This document shows, one piece after another, positions 55,270 to 64,000 of a stretch of DNA of 64,000 bases. The translations under genes were made by a program, and so were the position numbers. Below the pieces are notes generated by a model. That model saw only the letters and a list, made by a program, of their open reading frames with translations. It ran no database searches and was not told the origin of the DNA. How positions within the stretch are numbered: position 1 is the stretch's first letter; each line of letters opens with the position of its first letter. The stretch comes from Streptomyces sp. Je 1-79 (lineage in GTDB: Bacteria; Actinomycetota; Actinomycetes; Streptomycetales; Streptomycetaceae), in assembly GCF_025195125.1 (NCBI RefSeq), contig NZ_JAMGSL010000013.1, positions 62,001 through 126,000 of the forward strand. The letters are read 5' to 3'.

Positions 55270-56040
55270 TCAGCTCGTGCGGCCCTTGGCGTCGAAGGCC
55301 TTCATCCGGTCGAGGACGCCGTCCGCCGTCGGGCTGATCATCTCGTCGACGATCCGGCCGTCCGCGAGGAAGATCACCCGGTCCGCGTAGGACGCGGCGA
55401 CCGGGTCGTGGGTGACCATGACGACCGTCTGGCCCAGCTCGCGTACCGAGTTGCGCAGGAAGCCCAGCACCTCGGCGCCCGAGCGCGAGTCCAGGTTTCC
55501 GGTCGGCTCGTCACCGAAGATGATCTCGGGGCGGGAGGCCAGCGCGCGGGCCACGGCGACGCGCTGCTGCTGGCCGCCGGAGAGCTGGGTCGGGCGGTGG
55601 TGCAGCCGGCCGGACAGGCCGATCATGTCGATGACCCTCTCGACCCACTGCTTGTCGGGCTTGCGGCCCGCGATGTCCATCGGCAGCGTGATGTTCTCCA
55701 GCGCCGTCAGCGTCGGCAGCAGGTTGAAGGCCTGGAAGATGAAGCCGATCTTGTCCCGACGCAGCTGGGTCAGCTGCTTGTCCTTGAGCGTGCCGAGCTC
55801 GGTCTCGCCGAGGCGGACCGAGCCGGAGCTGAAGGAGTCCAGGCCCGCGACGCAGTGCATCAGGGTCGACTTGCCGGAGCCGGAGGGGCCCATGATCGCG
55901 GTGAACTCGCCCTGGCGGAAGTCCACGCTGACCCGGTCGAGGGCGACCACCTGGGTCTCGCCCTGTCCGTAGACCTTCGAGAGATCCGTGGCGCGGGCTG
56001 CCACCGCGGTGGCGCGGGACACGGTGGGGGTGGTCGTCAC
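55270..56040 (-). CDS. ABC transporter ATP-binding protein (LolD/MacB-like), exporter 2
   Basis: 256 residues: Walker A (GPSGSGKST), signature LSGGQQQRVAVARAL, Walker B IIFGDEPTGNLDS, switch His in MVTHD. GTG at 56040 is preferred, with AGGAG upstream; a longer ATG frame to 56121 is less likely. It shares long identical stretches with the subunit at 11663. A GGGGGTACCCCC palindrome lies at 56198-56209, about 158 bp upstream. The 391-bp gap 56041-56431 holds that palindrome and, on the other strand, the bldA promoter. Confidence 0.93.
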   Translation of the reverse strand: MTTTPTVSRATAVAARATDLSKVYGQGETQVVALDRVSVDFRQGEFTAIMGPSGSGKSTLMHCVAGLDSFSSGSVRLGETELGTLKDKQLTQLRRDKIGFIFQAFNLLPTLTALENITLPMDIAGRKPDKQWVERVIDMIGLSGRLHHRPTQLSGGQQQRVAVARALASRPEIIFGDEPTGNLDSRSGAEVLGFLRNSVRELGQTVVMVTHDPVAASYADRVIFLADGRIVDEMISPTADGVLDRMKAFDAKGRTS

Positions 56041-56375
56041 GAGGGGACTCCTGTCACTGCGGGGTGTTTCGGGAACCACTCCATCGTGTCGAGCGTTGAG
56101 GGCCGGGTCGTCCGCCCACATGCCCGTTCCCGGGGGCGACTGGAGTCGGACCGGGGGGTCCGGCTCTCCTCCTGAGGTATGACGGGATCCCTGAGACGGG
56201 GGTACCCCCCGGGGGATTGCCGTGTCCGGGGGTGTCGAGGCGGCGACTTTCCGTCATTCCGGTGAGCGGATCTTTGCGGCCGCGAGCCCGGTCACACTCC
56301 GTCAGACCGGGCCCCACCTGCACTGACGCACACTCAGACGTCAATAAAATAAGACAACATCGGGCCACCGTTCCG

Positions 56376-56403
56376 CTGAACGGGGGAAGCGTCCCGATAG
56401 GCT
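56376..56403 (+). promoter_or_regulatory. Putative bldA promoter
   Basis: CTGAAC at 56376-56381, 16-bp spacer and TAGGCT at 56398-56403. It would start the transcript about 20 nt before the tRNA 5' end. Confidence 0.5.
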
Positions 56404-56431
56404 CATGTGCCAACGCGGAGCCGCGCTCCAC

Positions 56432-56513
56432 GCCCGGATGGTGGAATGCAGACACGGCGAGCTTAAACCTCGCTGGCCTTCGGGCCGTACCGGTTCGAGT
56501 CCGGTTCCGGGCA
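56432..56513 (+). tRNA. bldA: tRNA-Leu(UAA), bldA
   Basis: 82 nt. Acceptor stem GCCCGGA pairs with TCCGGGC, discriminator A. Anticodon stem GCGAG/CTCGC with loop CTTAAAC: anticodon TAA (56464-56466), decoding UUA. TTCGAGTCC gives the T-loop, and there is a long variable arm (GGCCTTCGGGCC). This is the rare-codon tRNA that gates Streptomyces development and antibiotic genes carrying TTA codons. Five TTA-bearing genes or remnants lie in this window. No CCA is encoded. Confidence 0.97.
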
Positions 56514-56645
56514 CAGCTCCCCGCCATCGACCGTGGCGCGCTCCCTAACGATCTCGGAAAGATCCTCCCCGAGCACTAGGGAGTTTCTTTTGCTTCCGCA
56601 TTACTCTTGACGCAAGGCCGCGCAGTGCGGCCATGGAGGAGTGAG

Positions 56646-57530
56646 ATGAGGAGCAGCAACCCGGTCTTCTCGCGACGGGGGTTCAGCCGCGACAACGGCT
56701 ACGCCGGCTTCAACGCGCAGCAGCCGCAGGCCGGGGGCCCCGCCGTCGGAACCAACCCCTACGCCGAAGGCGCGACGAACCCCTACGCGACCAACCCGTA
56801 CGCGCAGGACACCCAGCTCGGCGCCCCGCAGCAGGCCCGCGGCAATGTGATGACGATCGACGACGTCGTGAGCCGTACGGCCATGACGCTCGGCACGGTC
56901 GTGGTCACCGCCGCCCTGGCGTGGTTCCTGCTGCCGGTCGACGAGGCGAACATCGGCAAGTCCTACGGCATCGCCGTGGGCGCCGCCCTGGTGGCCTTCG
57001 TCCTGGCGATGGTGCAGTCCTTCAAGCGCAAGCCCTCGCCGGCCCTGATCCTGGCGTACGCGGCGTTCGAGGGTGTCTTCCTCGGCGTCATCTCGGCCGC
57101 CGTCTCGACGTACATCTCGCCCGGTGTCGTCGCGCAGGCCGTGCTCGGCACGATGGCGGTCTTCGCCGGTGTGCTGATCGCGTACAAGATGCGCTGGATC
57201 CGTGTCACGCGCCGCTTCTACGGCTTCGTGATGGCGGCCGCGATCGGCTTCATCCTGCTGATGGCGGTCAACGCGATCTTCTCGCTCTTCGACGGCGCCG
57301 GTGACGGCCTGGGCTTCCGCAGCGGCGGCCTCGGCATCCTCTTCGGTGTCATCGGCATCATCCTCGGTGCCTGCTTCCTCGCCCTGGACTTCAAGCAGGT
57401 CGAGGACGGCGTGAACTACGGCGCCCCGCGCGAGGAGTCCTGGCTGGCGGCCTTCGGCCTCACCCTGACCCTGGTGTGGATCTACCTGGAGATGCTGCGT
57501 CTGCTGTCGATCCTGCAGGGCGACGACTGA
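56646..57530 (+). CDS. Bax inhibitor-1/YccA-like membrane protein
   Basis: 294 residues. A polar N-terminal tail with repeated NPYA motifs (TNPYAEGATNPYATNPYAQ), then seven hydrophobic segments (about 79-285), matching the Bax inhibitor/YccA (UPF0005) fold, with the terminal LDFKQVEDGVNYGAP. Family members act as pH-sensitive calcium leak channels or FtsH modulators. GGAGGAG precedes ATG 56646. It lies downstream of bldA with its own terminator. Confidence 0.88.
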   Translation: MRSSNPVFSRRGFSRDNGYAGFNAQQPQAGGPAVGTNPYAEGATNPYATNPYAQDTQLGAPQQARGNVMTIDDVVSRTAMTLGTVVVTAALAWFLLPVDEANIGKSYGIAVGAALVAFVLAMVQSFKRKPSPALILAYAAFEGVFLGVISAAVSTYISPGVVAQAVLGTMAVFAGVLIAYKMRWIRVTRRFYGFVMAAAIGFILLMAVNAIFSLFDGAGDGLGFRSGGLGILFGVIGIILGACFLALDFKQVEDGVNYGAPREESWLAAFGLTLTLVWIYLEMLRLLSILQGDD

Positions 57531-57548
57531 CGCACGCCCCCTGTGTGA

Positions 57549-57586
57549 CGAAGGGCCCGCCCGGCTCCCGCCGGGCGGGCCCTTCG
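57549..57586 (+). terminator. Terminator after the Bax-inhibitor-like gene
   Basis: A perfect 16-bp stem (57549-57564 with 57571-57586) and a 6-nt loop. Confidence 0.92.
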
Positions 57587-57676
57587 GCGTCTCGGACGGG
57601 GCCCGCGGGCCCTTCGCGCCCAGGTGCCTCTCCCGGCGGCCCCTTCCGCGTCGCCCAGGTGCCTCTTCCGGCGCTC

Positions 57677-58246
57677 TCAGCCCTGGAGCGCGGTGTCCAG
57701 GAGGGTCTTCGCCGCGTCCCTCGCCCGGGCTGCCGGCTCGGGGGAGCCGTCGATGCCCGCGACGACCATGGCGCCGTTGGCGAGCAGCGCCAGCTGGTCC
57801 GCCAGCTCCCCGGGGGCCCCGAGGGCGGCGGTCTGCTCGGCGAAGTACCCCCGCAGGGCCTGCTTGTGGCCGCGGGCGATGTCGGCGACGTCCGGCGAGA
57901 TGCCGCCCATCTCGCCGAAGGTGTTGATGAAGGCGCAGCCGCGGAAGCCCGGGTCGGCGAACCACTCGCCGAGGTAGTCGAAGACCGCCAGGACGCGCTC
58001 GTACGGCGTGGTGGCGTGGACGGCCCCGTAGGCGGCGATGGCCTCCCGTACCGCGCCGTCACGGCGGTTGAGGACGGCCCACACCAGATGGTCCTTGGAC
58101 GGGAAGAGCTGGTACAGGCGTTTGAGCGAGACGCCGGACGCGGTGCGGATGGCGTCCATGCCGACCGCCTGCACCCCCCGTTCGTCGAACAGCTCCTCCG
58201 CGGCCTTCAGCAGCCGCAGCTCGGCGGTGTCGGTGTCGGTGTCCAT
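57677..58246 (-). CDS. TetR-family transcriptional regulator
   Basis: 189 residues. HTH at about 25-52 (VGMDAIRTASGVSLKRLYQLF). C-terminal ligand part includes FADPGFRGCAFINTFGEMGG. ATG at 58246 is chosen; longer frames add a Ser/Arg stretch. The palindrome at 58269-58284, 23 bp upstream, is probably its own operator. Target and ligand unknown. Confidence 0.88.
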   Translation of the reverse strand: MDTDTDTAELRLLKAAEELFDERGVQAVGMDAIRTASGVSLKRLYQLFPSKDHLVWAVLNRRDGAVREAIAAYGAVHATTPYERVLAVFDYLGEWFADPGFRGCAFINTFGEMGGISPDVADIARGHKQALRGYFAEQTAALGAPGELADQLALLANGAMVVAGIDGSPEPAARARDAAKTLLDTALQG

Positions 58247-58268
58247 CGGCCGATCACTCCCAGGGCGA

Positions 58269-58284
58269 GAGAACCATCGTTCTC
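58269..58284. promoter_or_regulatory. TetR-type palindromic operator
   Basis: GAGAACCATCGTTCTC: 6-bp arms, 4-nt centre, just upstream of the TetR start. Confidence 0.55.
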
Positions 58285-58339
58285 CCACCCTAGGAGCATC
58301 GGCGGGGACCCGCGCGCGGGCAGGCCCCGCCCCAGGGCG

Positions 58340-58570
58340 TCAGAGCAGTCGACGGGCCGCCCGCCGGAGGTCGTACTCGTGGATGATCGCCTTGGCGTGG
58401 CCGTACGCCAGATCGTGCGCGCCCCGGAGCCAGCTGACCTTCTCCTCGAAGCGGACGAGGGAGGGGCCTTCCTCGACGGTGCGGAGCCAGTCGGAGATCT
58501 CACGACCGGTGCAATGGGGGATGCGGGCGAGCAGGTTGCGATGGGTCTCTTCGGAGAATGCGTGGGACAT
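58340..58570 (-). CDS. DUF4287 family protein
   Basis: 76 residues. SEETHRNLLARIPHCTGREI, DWLRTVEEG and LRGAHDLAYGHAKAIIHEYD match the DUF4287 family, small all-helical proteins of unknown role. GGAGGC lies before ATG 58570. Upstream frames are not needed. Confidence 0.8.
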   Translation of the reverse strand: MSHAFSEETHRNLLARIPHCTGREISDWLRTVEEGPSLVRFEEKVSWLRGAHDLAYGHAKAIIHEYDLRRAARRLL

Positions 58571-58670
58571 CGGCGCCTCCGGACGCGTGTTGCCGTGTGC
58601 TCCTTCCCGACACCGTGCCTGAGCGTCGGCCCGTTGGCAACAGGCCCTGGAGGGCGCGTAGGGTCGCGGA

Positions 58671-59012
58671 GTGCTTGATACGAGTGAACTGACCGCCGCC
58701 GTCGAACGGTTCGCCGACCGTCTGCGGGCAGCCCCGCAGAGCCGCCTCCAGCGTGGCGCCGCGGCCGAAGGCCTCGCGCTGGCCAGGGAGTTGGCGCTGT
58801 GGACGCAGCGGATCGAGGAGCCGGAGGAGGCCACCTCGGGAGCCGGGCGGGTCATGCCGGACGCCGGGGTGTTCGCCGTCGCCGACCAACTCCTGGTCGC
58901 CGGAACGGATCTGGCGGAGGCGTTGAGAACGGCCCCGGCCGGCTCCCGGGAAGGGGAACTCGGCGAGGCCGTGAGGCTGGTGCGGGAGGCCGCGGGGCGT
59001 TCGGGGCTGTAG
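58671..59012 (+). CDS. Small conserved hypothetical protein
   Basis: 113 residues, all-helical, no signal or TM (LTAAVERFADRLRAAPQSRL, GRVMPDAGVFAVADQLLV). TAGGGT at 58659-58664 lies 6 nt before the GTG, so a leaderless transcript is likely. Not recognised beyond that. Confidence 0.6.
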   Translation: MLDTSELTAAVERFADRLRAAPQSRLQRGAAAEGLALARELALWTQRIEEPEEATSGAGRVMPDAGVFAVADQLLVAGTDLAEALRTAPAGSREGELGEAVRLVREAAGRSGL

Positions 59013-59053
59013 CTTCCGGTGCTGTAGCTCCCGGCCCCGGCCAGCGGCCCGAT

Positions 59054-59072
59054 GGCGGCCGTGGCGGCCGCC
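59054..59072. terminator. Bidirectional terminator
   Basis: GGCGGCCG (59054-59061), TGG loop, CGGCCGCC (59065-59072), between convergent genes. Confidence 0.75.
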
Positions 59073-59080
59073 GGGCGGGG

Positions 59081-59935
59081 TCAGAGGCTGGCGATCACGC
59101 GGTCGGCGAGGATGTAGACGTTCTCGTCGTCCGCCTCCCCGAAGGAGAACGTCAGGGCATACGCGCCCGAGACGCCGGAGCCGCCCAGCAGGACCGGCGT
59201 ACGGCCGGCGCGCAGAGCCTCCGCGAGGCGCTCCGCGGTCTCCCGGTGGCCGGGGGTCATGCAGAGCGTGGTGCCGTCGGCGAAGACGTAGACGTCGAGC
59301 GTGCCGAGCGGGCCGGGGCGTACGTCGGTCAGCGCGGTGCCCGTGTCGGCGAGCTCCTCCAGGCGGGCCACGGTGCGCTCGTGGTCGGTGACGACGGGCG
59401 TCTGGACCGGCACGAAGTCCGGGTGCGAGGGGTGGCGTCGGCGGGCCGCGGCGAGCTCCGGGGAGTCCTCCGCGTACTCGGTCAGCTCCGGGAACTCCTC
59501 CAGGACGCTGTCGACGCCGGGGCCGTCGAGCGCGGCGGCCTCGGCCTCCATCGCCTCCAGGGCCATCGCCTCCAGGCCCGCGAAGTCGGCCTGGCGCGGC
59601 ACGTAGAACGGGCCGCCGTCCTCGGCGGGGCCGCCCAGGCCGCCCAGCAGCGAGGGTGCGTCGGCCGCGTCCCTGGCCTCCTGCGCCGCCCAGAAGGCGC
59701 GCGCCTCGGCGAGCTCGCGCTCGCGCTCCTCGGCCAGCGCCTCGGCGACGGCCGCGCGTATCTCCGTGGCGGGCGTCTGACGCGCGTGCGGGACGGACAC
59801 CCCGTGCGCGGCGGCGAGTTCGCCACGCAGAGCGACGACCTGCTTACGGAGACCGCGGGCAGCGTGCAGGGCGGCGGCGCCCACGGCCGTGGCGGCGGCC
59901 GTGGTCACCAGCAGGGCAAGAGACATGGCGCTCAC
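59081..59935 (-). CDS. Membrane-anchored or exported conserved hypothetical protein
   Basis: 284 residues. One hydrophobic segment at the very start (SLALLVTTAAATAVGAAAL) acts as anchor. Acidic, coiled middle (AEALAEERERELAEARAFW), and a beta-rich C-terminus (LDVYVFADGTTLCMTPGHRE, VSGAYALTFSFGEADDENV). A GTG at 59935 or the ATG at 59926 could start it. Role unknown; it may be actinobacteria-specific. Confidence 0.65.
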   Translation of the reverse strand: MSAMSLALLVTTAAATAVGAAALHAARGLRKQVVALRGELAAAHGVSVPHARQTPATEIRAAVAEALAEERERELAEARAFWAAQEARDAADAPSLLGGLGGPAEDGGPFYVPRQADFAGLEAMALEAMEAEAAALDGPGVDSVLEEFPELTEYAEDSPELAAARRRHPSHPDFVPVQTPVVTDHERTVARLEELADTGTALTDVRPGPLGTLDVYVFADGTTLCMTPGHRETAERLAEALRAGRTPVLLGGSGVSGAYALTFSFGEADDENVYILADRVIASL

Positions 59936-60067
59936 TGACGTACTCCCGATTCCGAGTCGATCCCCCGACTTCCTACATCAGCTTGTCCTGGGAGTGCGCC
60001 CCCTGTCAGTGCATTACGTCACGAAATGGACAGGTATTTGGGCCCGGTGTTTAGCCCCGGAACTACT

Positions 60068-60107
60068 GTGACCTGGGGGAACGACTCTCCCCCGGGACGT
60101 AGGTCAC
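60068..60107. promoter_or_regulatory. Nested inverted repeat upstream of 59081-59935 gene
   Basis: GTGACCT (60068-60074) pairs with AGGTCAC (60101-60107), and GGGGGA (60075-60080) with TCCCCC (60088-60093). A second CTGGGGGA follows near 60111. It could be an operator or leader structure. The rest of the 525-bp gap 59936-60460 is the 100-bp repeat (60212 on) and otherwise empty. Confidence 0.4.
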
Positions 60108-60211
60108 ATCCTGGGGGAGATTCGGTCACGGCTGGGACGCGGGACGGTTGGATTCCGCCCCAGAAGGCCATGGGACCGCCGCCGCGGGCCCTCGTGACAG
60201 GTTCAACTCAG

Positions 60212-60476
60212 GCTCAGCTCAGCCGCTCGCTTCTTCGCTCACGCTTCGCTTCACCAGCGCTCAGCTCAGCCGCTCGCTTCTTTGCTCACGCTTCGCTTCG
60301 CCTGCGCTGCGGGCAGGTGCCGCCTTCGTTCCTCAGGCGACCCCTACCCTCCGCTCCGGCTCAGCTCAGCCGCTCGCTTCTTCGCTCACGCTTCGCTTCG
60401 CCTGCGCTGCGGGCAGGTGCCGCCTTCGTTCCTCAGGCGACCCCTACCCTCCGCTCCGGCTCAGCTCAGCCGCTCG
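60212..60476. repeat. 100-bp tandem duplication of the thiolase 3' end
   Basis: Two 100-bp units with one mismatch (60259-60358, 60359-60458), preceded by a partial 47-bp unit (60212-60258) and followed by the start of a third (60459 on), which is the real 3' end of the thiolase gene. Each copy includes the thiolase end (ERLS-stop on the minus strand). Confidence 0.9.
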
Positions 60477-61681
60477 ATGACCATGGCCATGCCCTGGCCG
60501 CCGCCGACGCACATGGTCTCCAGGCCGAACTGCTTGTCGTGGAACTGGAGGCTGTTGATGAGCGTGCCGGTGATACGGGCGCCCGTCATGCCGAAGGGGT
60601 GGCCGACGGCGATGGCGCCGCCGTTGACGTTCACCTTGTCCAGGTCCAGACCCAGGTCCTGGTAGGACGGGATGACCTGGGCGGCGAAGGCCTCGTTGAT
60701 CTCGGCGAGGTCGATGTCGCCGACCGTCAGGCCGGCGCGCTTGAGGGCCTGCTTGGAGGCCTCGACCGGGCCGAGGCCCATGATCTCCGGCGAGAGACCC
60801 GAGACGCCGGTGGAGACGATGCGCGCGAGCGGGGTCAGGCCGAGCTCGCGCGCCTTGGTGTCGGACATGATCACGAGCGCGGCGGCGCCGTCGTTGAGCG
60901 GGCAGCAGTTGGCGGCGGTGACCAGGCCGTCGGGGCGGAAGACGGGCTTCAGGCCCTGCACGCCCTCCAGCGTGACGCCGGCGCGCGGGCCGTCGTCCTT
61001 GCTGACGACCGTGCCGTCCGGGGTCGTGACGGGGGTGATCTCGCGCTCCCAGAAGCCGTTCTTGATGGCTTCCTCGGCGAGGTTCTGGGACCGTACGCCG
61101 AACTCGTCCATCTCCTGGCGGCTGATGCCCTTGAGGCGCGCCAGGTTCTCGGCGGTCTGGCCCATGGCGATGTACGCGTCGGGGACGAGGCCGTCCTCGC
61201 GCGGGTCGTGCCAGGTGGAGCCCTCGGACGCGGCGACGGCGGCGGTGCGGGCCTCGGCGTCGGCGAAGAGGGGGTTGTGCGTGTCGGGCAGGGAGTCCGA
61301 GTTGCCCCTCACGAAGCTGGAGACCATCTCGACACCGGCCGAGACGAAGACGTCGCCCTCGCCGGCCTTGATGGCGTGCAGCGCCATGCGGGAGGTCTGG
61401 AGGGACGAGGAGCAGTAGCGGGTGATCGTGCAGCCGGGGAGGTGGTCCATCCCCATCTGGACGGCGACGATGCGGCCCAGGTTGTTCCCCTGCTCGCCGC
61501 CGGGGAGGCCGCAGCCCAGCATCAGGTCGTCGATGTCGCGCGGGTCCAGCTCGGGCACCTTGGCCAGCGCGGCCTGGATGATCGTGGCGGTGAGGTCGTC
61601 CGGCCGCAGGTCCTTCAGGGAGCCCTTGAAGGCCCGGCCGATGGGGGAGCGGGCGGTCGAGACGATGACGGCTTCGGGCAT
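60461..61681 (-). CDS. Acetyl-CoA C-acetyltransferase (thiolase)
   Basis: 406 residues. Thiolase family: active Cys in [16 protein letters not shown], His in [17 protein letters not shown], and second Cys in [11 protein letters not shown]. It cleaves or condenses acyl-CoA in fatty-acid degradation or butyrate/PHB routes. ATG 61681 with GGAG upstream; the longer frame to 61750 is unlikely. A TetR-type operator lies 100 bp upstream. The last codons are copied in the 100-bp repeats. Confidence 0.94.
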   Translation of the reverse strand: MPEAVIVSTARSPIGRAFKGSLKDLRPDDLTATIIQAALAKVPELDPRDIDDLMLGCGLPGGEQGNNLGRIVAVQMGMDHLPGCTITRYCSSSLQTSRMALHAIKAGEGDVFVSAGVEMVSSFVRGNSDSLPDTHNPLFADAEARTAAVAASEGSTWHDPREDGLVPDAYIAMGQTAENLARLKGISRQEMDEFGVRSQNLAEEAIKNGFWEREITPVTTPDGTVVSKDDGPRAGVTLEGVQGLKPVFRPDGLVTAANCCPLNDGAAALVIMSDTKARELGLTPLARIVSTGVSGLSPEIMGLGPVEASKQALKRAGLTVGDIDLAEINEAFAAQVIPSYQDLGLDLDKVNVNGGAIAVGHPFGMTGARITGTLINSLQFHDKQFGLETMCVGGGQGMAMVIERLS

Positions 61682-61780
61682 CACGGCTCCAGGAGGATGC
61701 GGAGAGGGCGGACAGAACGGGAAGTTACCTGTACGTACGCCATGGGTCACCGCTTGGGCGGTGTGACGCGGGCCTCTTTT

Positions 61781-61796
61781 CTAAGCGAGCGCTCAG
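61781..61796. promoter_or_regulatory. TetR-type operator upstream of thiolase
   Basis: CTAAGCGAGCGCTCAG: imperfect palindrome CTNAGCGNNCGCTNAG, similar to fatty-acid-metabolism TetR sites; 100 bp before the thiolase start. Confidence 0.5.
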
Positions 61797-61938
61797 TCGG
61801 CAGCCGTCGCCGCCGACCGCGCGGCGTGGTCGGCGCCCGTACGGACGCCCGGCGGGGCGGCGTGGCCTTCTGGTCGCCCCGTGCGCCCCGAGGGTGCCCC
61901 GCGCCCTCTGAGTGCCCCCGCGCCCCCGCGCGGCCCTC

Positions 61939-62964
61939 TCACGGTCGGTGGACCTCCTCCGGGGACGGGGCGGGCTCCGTGGCGCCCGGGGGCTCCGCGA
62001 GGCGCCTGCGGCGGCGGTGCTTGAGCAGAGCCCAGGGCGCCCGGGCCCCCGTGACCTCCGTACCGGCCTCCTTGGCGGCCTCGGCCGCCGCCTTGGCCAC
62101 CGGCAGCATGTCCTCGTGGCGGTCCGGTTCCAGCCGGTCCGTCTCCGGCCACACGCCGAGCACCGCGCACACCGTCGGCAGCACCGCCATCGCCGCCGTC
62201 GCGTACCCCTCCGCCGACGGGTGGTAGTTGTCCGCCCCGAACATCTCCCGGGGGTTCGCCGCGAACTCCGGGCCGAGCAGATCGCCCAGCGACACCGTCC
62301 GGCCGCCCTGCTCCACCACCACGATCGTCTGCGCCGCCGCCAGCTGCCGCGACACCCGCCGCGCCAGCCACCGCAGCGGCTGGTAGACCGGCTCGATCGT
62401 TCCCAGGTCAGGGCAGGTCCCCACGACGACCTCCGCCCCCGTCGTCCGCAGCCGGCGCACCGCCGCCGCGAGCAGCCGCACCGACTCCGTGGCCGGCATC
62501 CGGTGCGTGACGTCGTTCGCGCCGATCATGATCACGCATACGTCCGGCGGCCCCGCCGGAGACGACAGCAGAAGCGACACCTGGCGTTCCAGATCGTCCG
62601 AGCGCGCCCCCGGCAGCGCCACGTTCCGCAGCACCACCGGCCGCTCGGCCACCGCCGCGAGCCCCGAGGCCAGCAGCGCCCCCGGGGTCTGTCCCGCCCG
62701 GCGCACCCCCTGCCCCGCGGCCGTCGAATCACCCAGAAGGGCCAGCCGAAGGGGGGCCGAGCCGGGATCGGAGGCCGCGAACGAGCGCCCGTACAGCCCT
62801 TCCGCCCCCGGCGGCAGCGGTGCCACCCCGCCCCCCACGTTCCGCTTCGCCAGCTGCACCTCGGCCAGCATCACGCCCACCGCCGCCACACCGAGCAGCC
62901 CGATGCTCCCGCCGCCGTACGCCGCGCCCGCCGCGATCCGCCGTGCCACCCTCGCCCTCGACAT
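61939..62964 (-). CDS. SGNH/GDSL hydrolase, membrane-anchored
   Basis: 341 residues. A basic start followed by a hydrophobic segment at about 12-34 anchors or exports it. SGNH blocks: LRLALLGDSTAAGQG, Gly in LPGARSDDL, Asn in IMIGANDVTH, and NYHPSAEGYA. Similar to Streptomyces membrane SGNH esterases. GGAGGTGAC precedes ATG 62964. Divergent from the cystathionine beta-synthase gene. Confidence 0.88.
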   Translation of the reverse strand: MSRARVARRIAAGAAYGGGSIGLLGVAAVGVMLAEVQLAKRNVGGGVAPLPPGAEGLYGRSFAASDPGSAPLRLALLGDSTAAGQGVRRAGQTPGALLASGLAAVAERPVVLRNVALPGARSDDLERQVSLLLSSPAGPPDVCVIMIGANDVTHRMPATESVRLLAAAVRRLRTTGAEVVVGTCPDLGTIEPVYQPLRWLARRVSRQLAAAQTIVVVEQGGRTVSLGDLLGPEFAANPREMFGADNYHPSAEGYATAAMAVLPTVCAVLGVWPETDRLEPDRHEDMLPVAKAAAEAAKEAGTEVTGARAPWALLKHRRRRRLAEPPGATEPAPSPEEVHRP

Positions 62965-63068
62965 GGGGGCAGTCACCTCCTTCAAGCCGTTCAGGAAGTA
63001 ACTGCCCCGTAACCCGCTCCGACTACGCATACGCTGGACGCACCATTACGGAGACCCCGGAGATTACG

Positions 63069-64000
<932 letters not shown>

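Noticed and set aside
60212-60476. Repeat considered as a CRISPR array.
   Set aside because: Units are 100 bp, head-to-tail with no unique spacers and no cas genes.

Overview
The window is a gene-dense, very GC-rich stretch of an actinomycete chromosome, almost certainly Streptomyces. Evidence seen directly: strong G/C bias at third codon positions, many GTG and TTG starts, TAGGNT-type -10 boxes placed right before start codons, and a tRNA-Leu with anticodon UAA (bldA) at 56432-56513. From memory the order thiolase / bldA / FtsX-type ABC exporter / CFA-type methyltransferase / ndh / Ppx / DUF501 / divIC / eno / two Rpf proteins / P450 / mazG / mfd / second FtsX-type exporter resembles the S. 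coelicolor core chromosome. This is a backbone region with small accessory insertions. No rRNA, prophage or CRISPR is present.

Layout. 1-1.7 kb: a cut HTH gene and a histidine kinase with no response regulator beside it. 1.7-7.0 kb: a cluster of polymorphic-toxin-type domains (YwqJ-type deaminase, SUKH-3, a WHH-nuclease/SMI1 fusion, and a 991-residue Imm35-like / linker / deaminase-like / SUKH-4-like protein). 7.1-11.4 kb: a coiled-coil protein, an MFS exporter and a stand-alone TnpB-like protein that lacks the usual zinc finger. 11.7-18.9 kb: ABC exporter 1 and mfd. 19-26 kb: small secreted, regulatory and lipoprotein genes, including an HNH nuclease lipoprotein behind a DasR-like operator. 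26-31 kb: a methyltransferase-like protein with an altered NPPF motif, a membrane protein translationally coupled to a Ser/Thr kinase, and a small membrane protein. 31-34 kb: a B12/radical-SAM enzyme with a LysE-type exporter, and a decayed HTH gene. 34-44.5 kb: acetyltransferase, YfhO with a divergent CsbB-like glycosyltransferase, SurA-like lipoprotein, MazG, flavohemoglobin, P450 and a first Rpf protein. 44.8-49.4 kb: a ydaO (c-di-AMP) riboswitch with rpfA, eno, divIC, DUF501 and Ppx/GppA. 49.4-52.6 kb: a Rex-like operator, ndh and a CFA-type methyltransferase. 52.6-56.5 kb: ABC exporter 2 and bldA. 56.6-64 kb: Bax-inhibitor-like protein, TetR, small proteins, thiolase with a 100-bp tandem duplication at its 3' end, SGNH hydrolase and the start of cystathionine beta-synthase.

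Links between genes. bldA decodes UUA, and I find in-frame TTA codons in five genes or gene remnants here: the cut HTH gene, the YwqJ deaminase, the secreted SGNH hydrolase, the flavohemoglobin and the decayed HTH gene. Their translation should depend on bldA and so on development. Several redox or envelope genes carry recognisable control elements: Rex at ndh, c-di-AMP at rpfA, a DasR-like site at the HNH lipoprotein. The two FtsX-type exporters are paralogues about 40 kb apart. Many convergent gene pairs abut or overlap by a few bases, or share one perfect hairpin as a bidirectional terminator.

Most interesting candidates: the intracellular-looking toxin/immunity-domain cluster (1.7-7.0 kb), the zinc-finger-less TnpB locus (9.6-11.4 kb), and the B12/radical-SAM enzyme with CX6CX2C cysteine spacing beside its exporter (30.9-33.1 kb).
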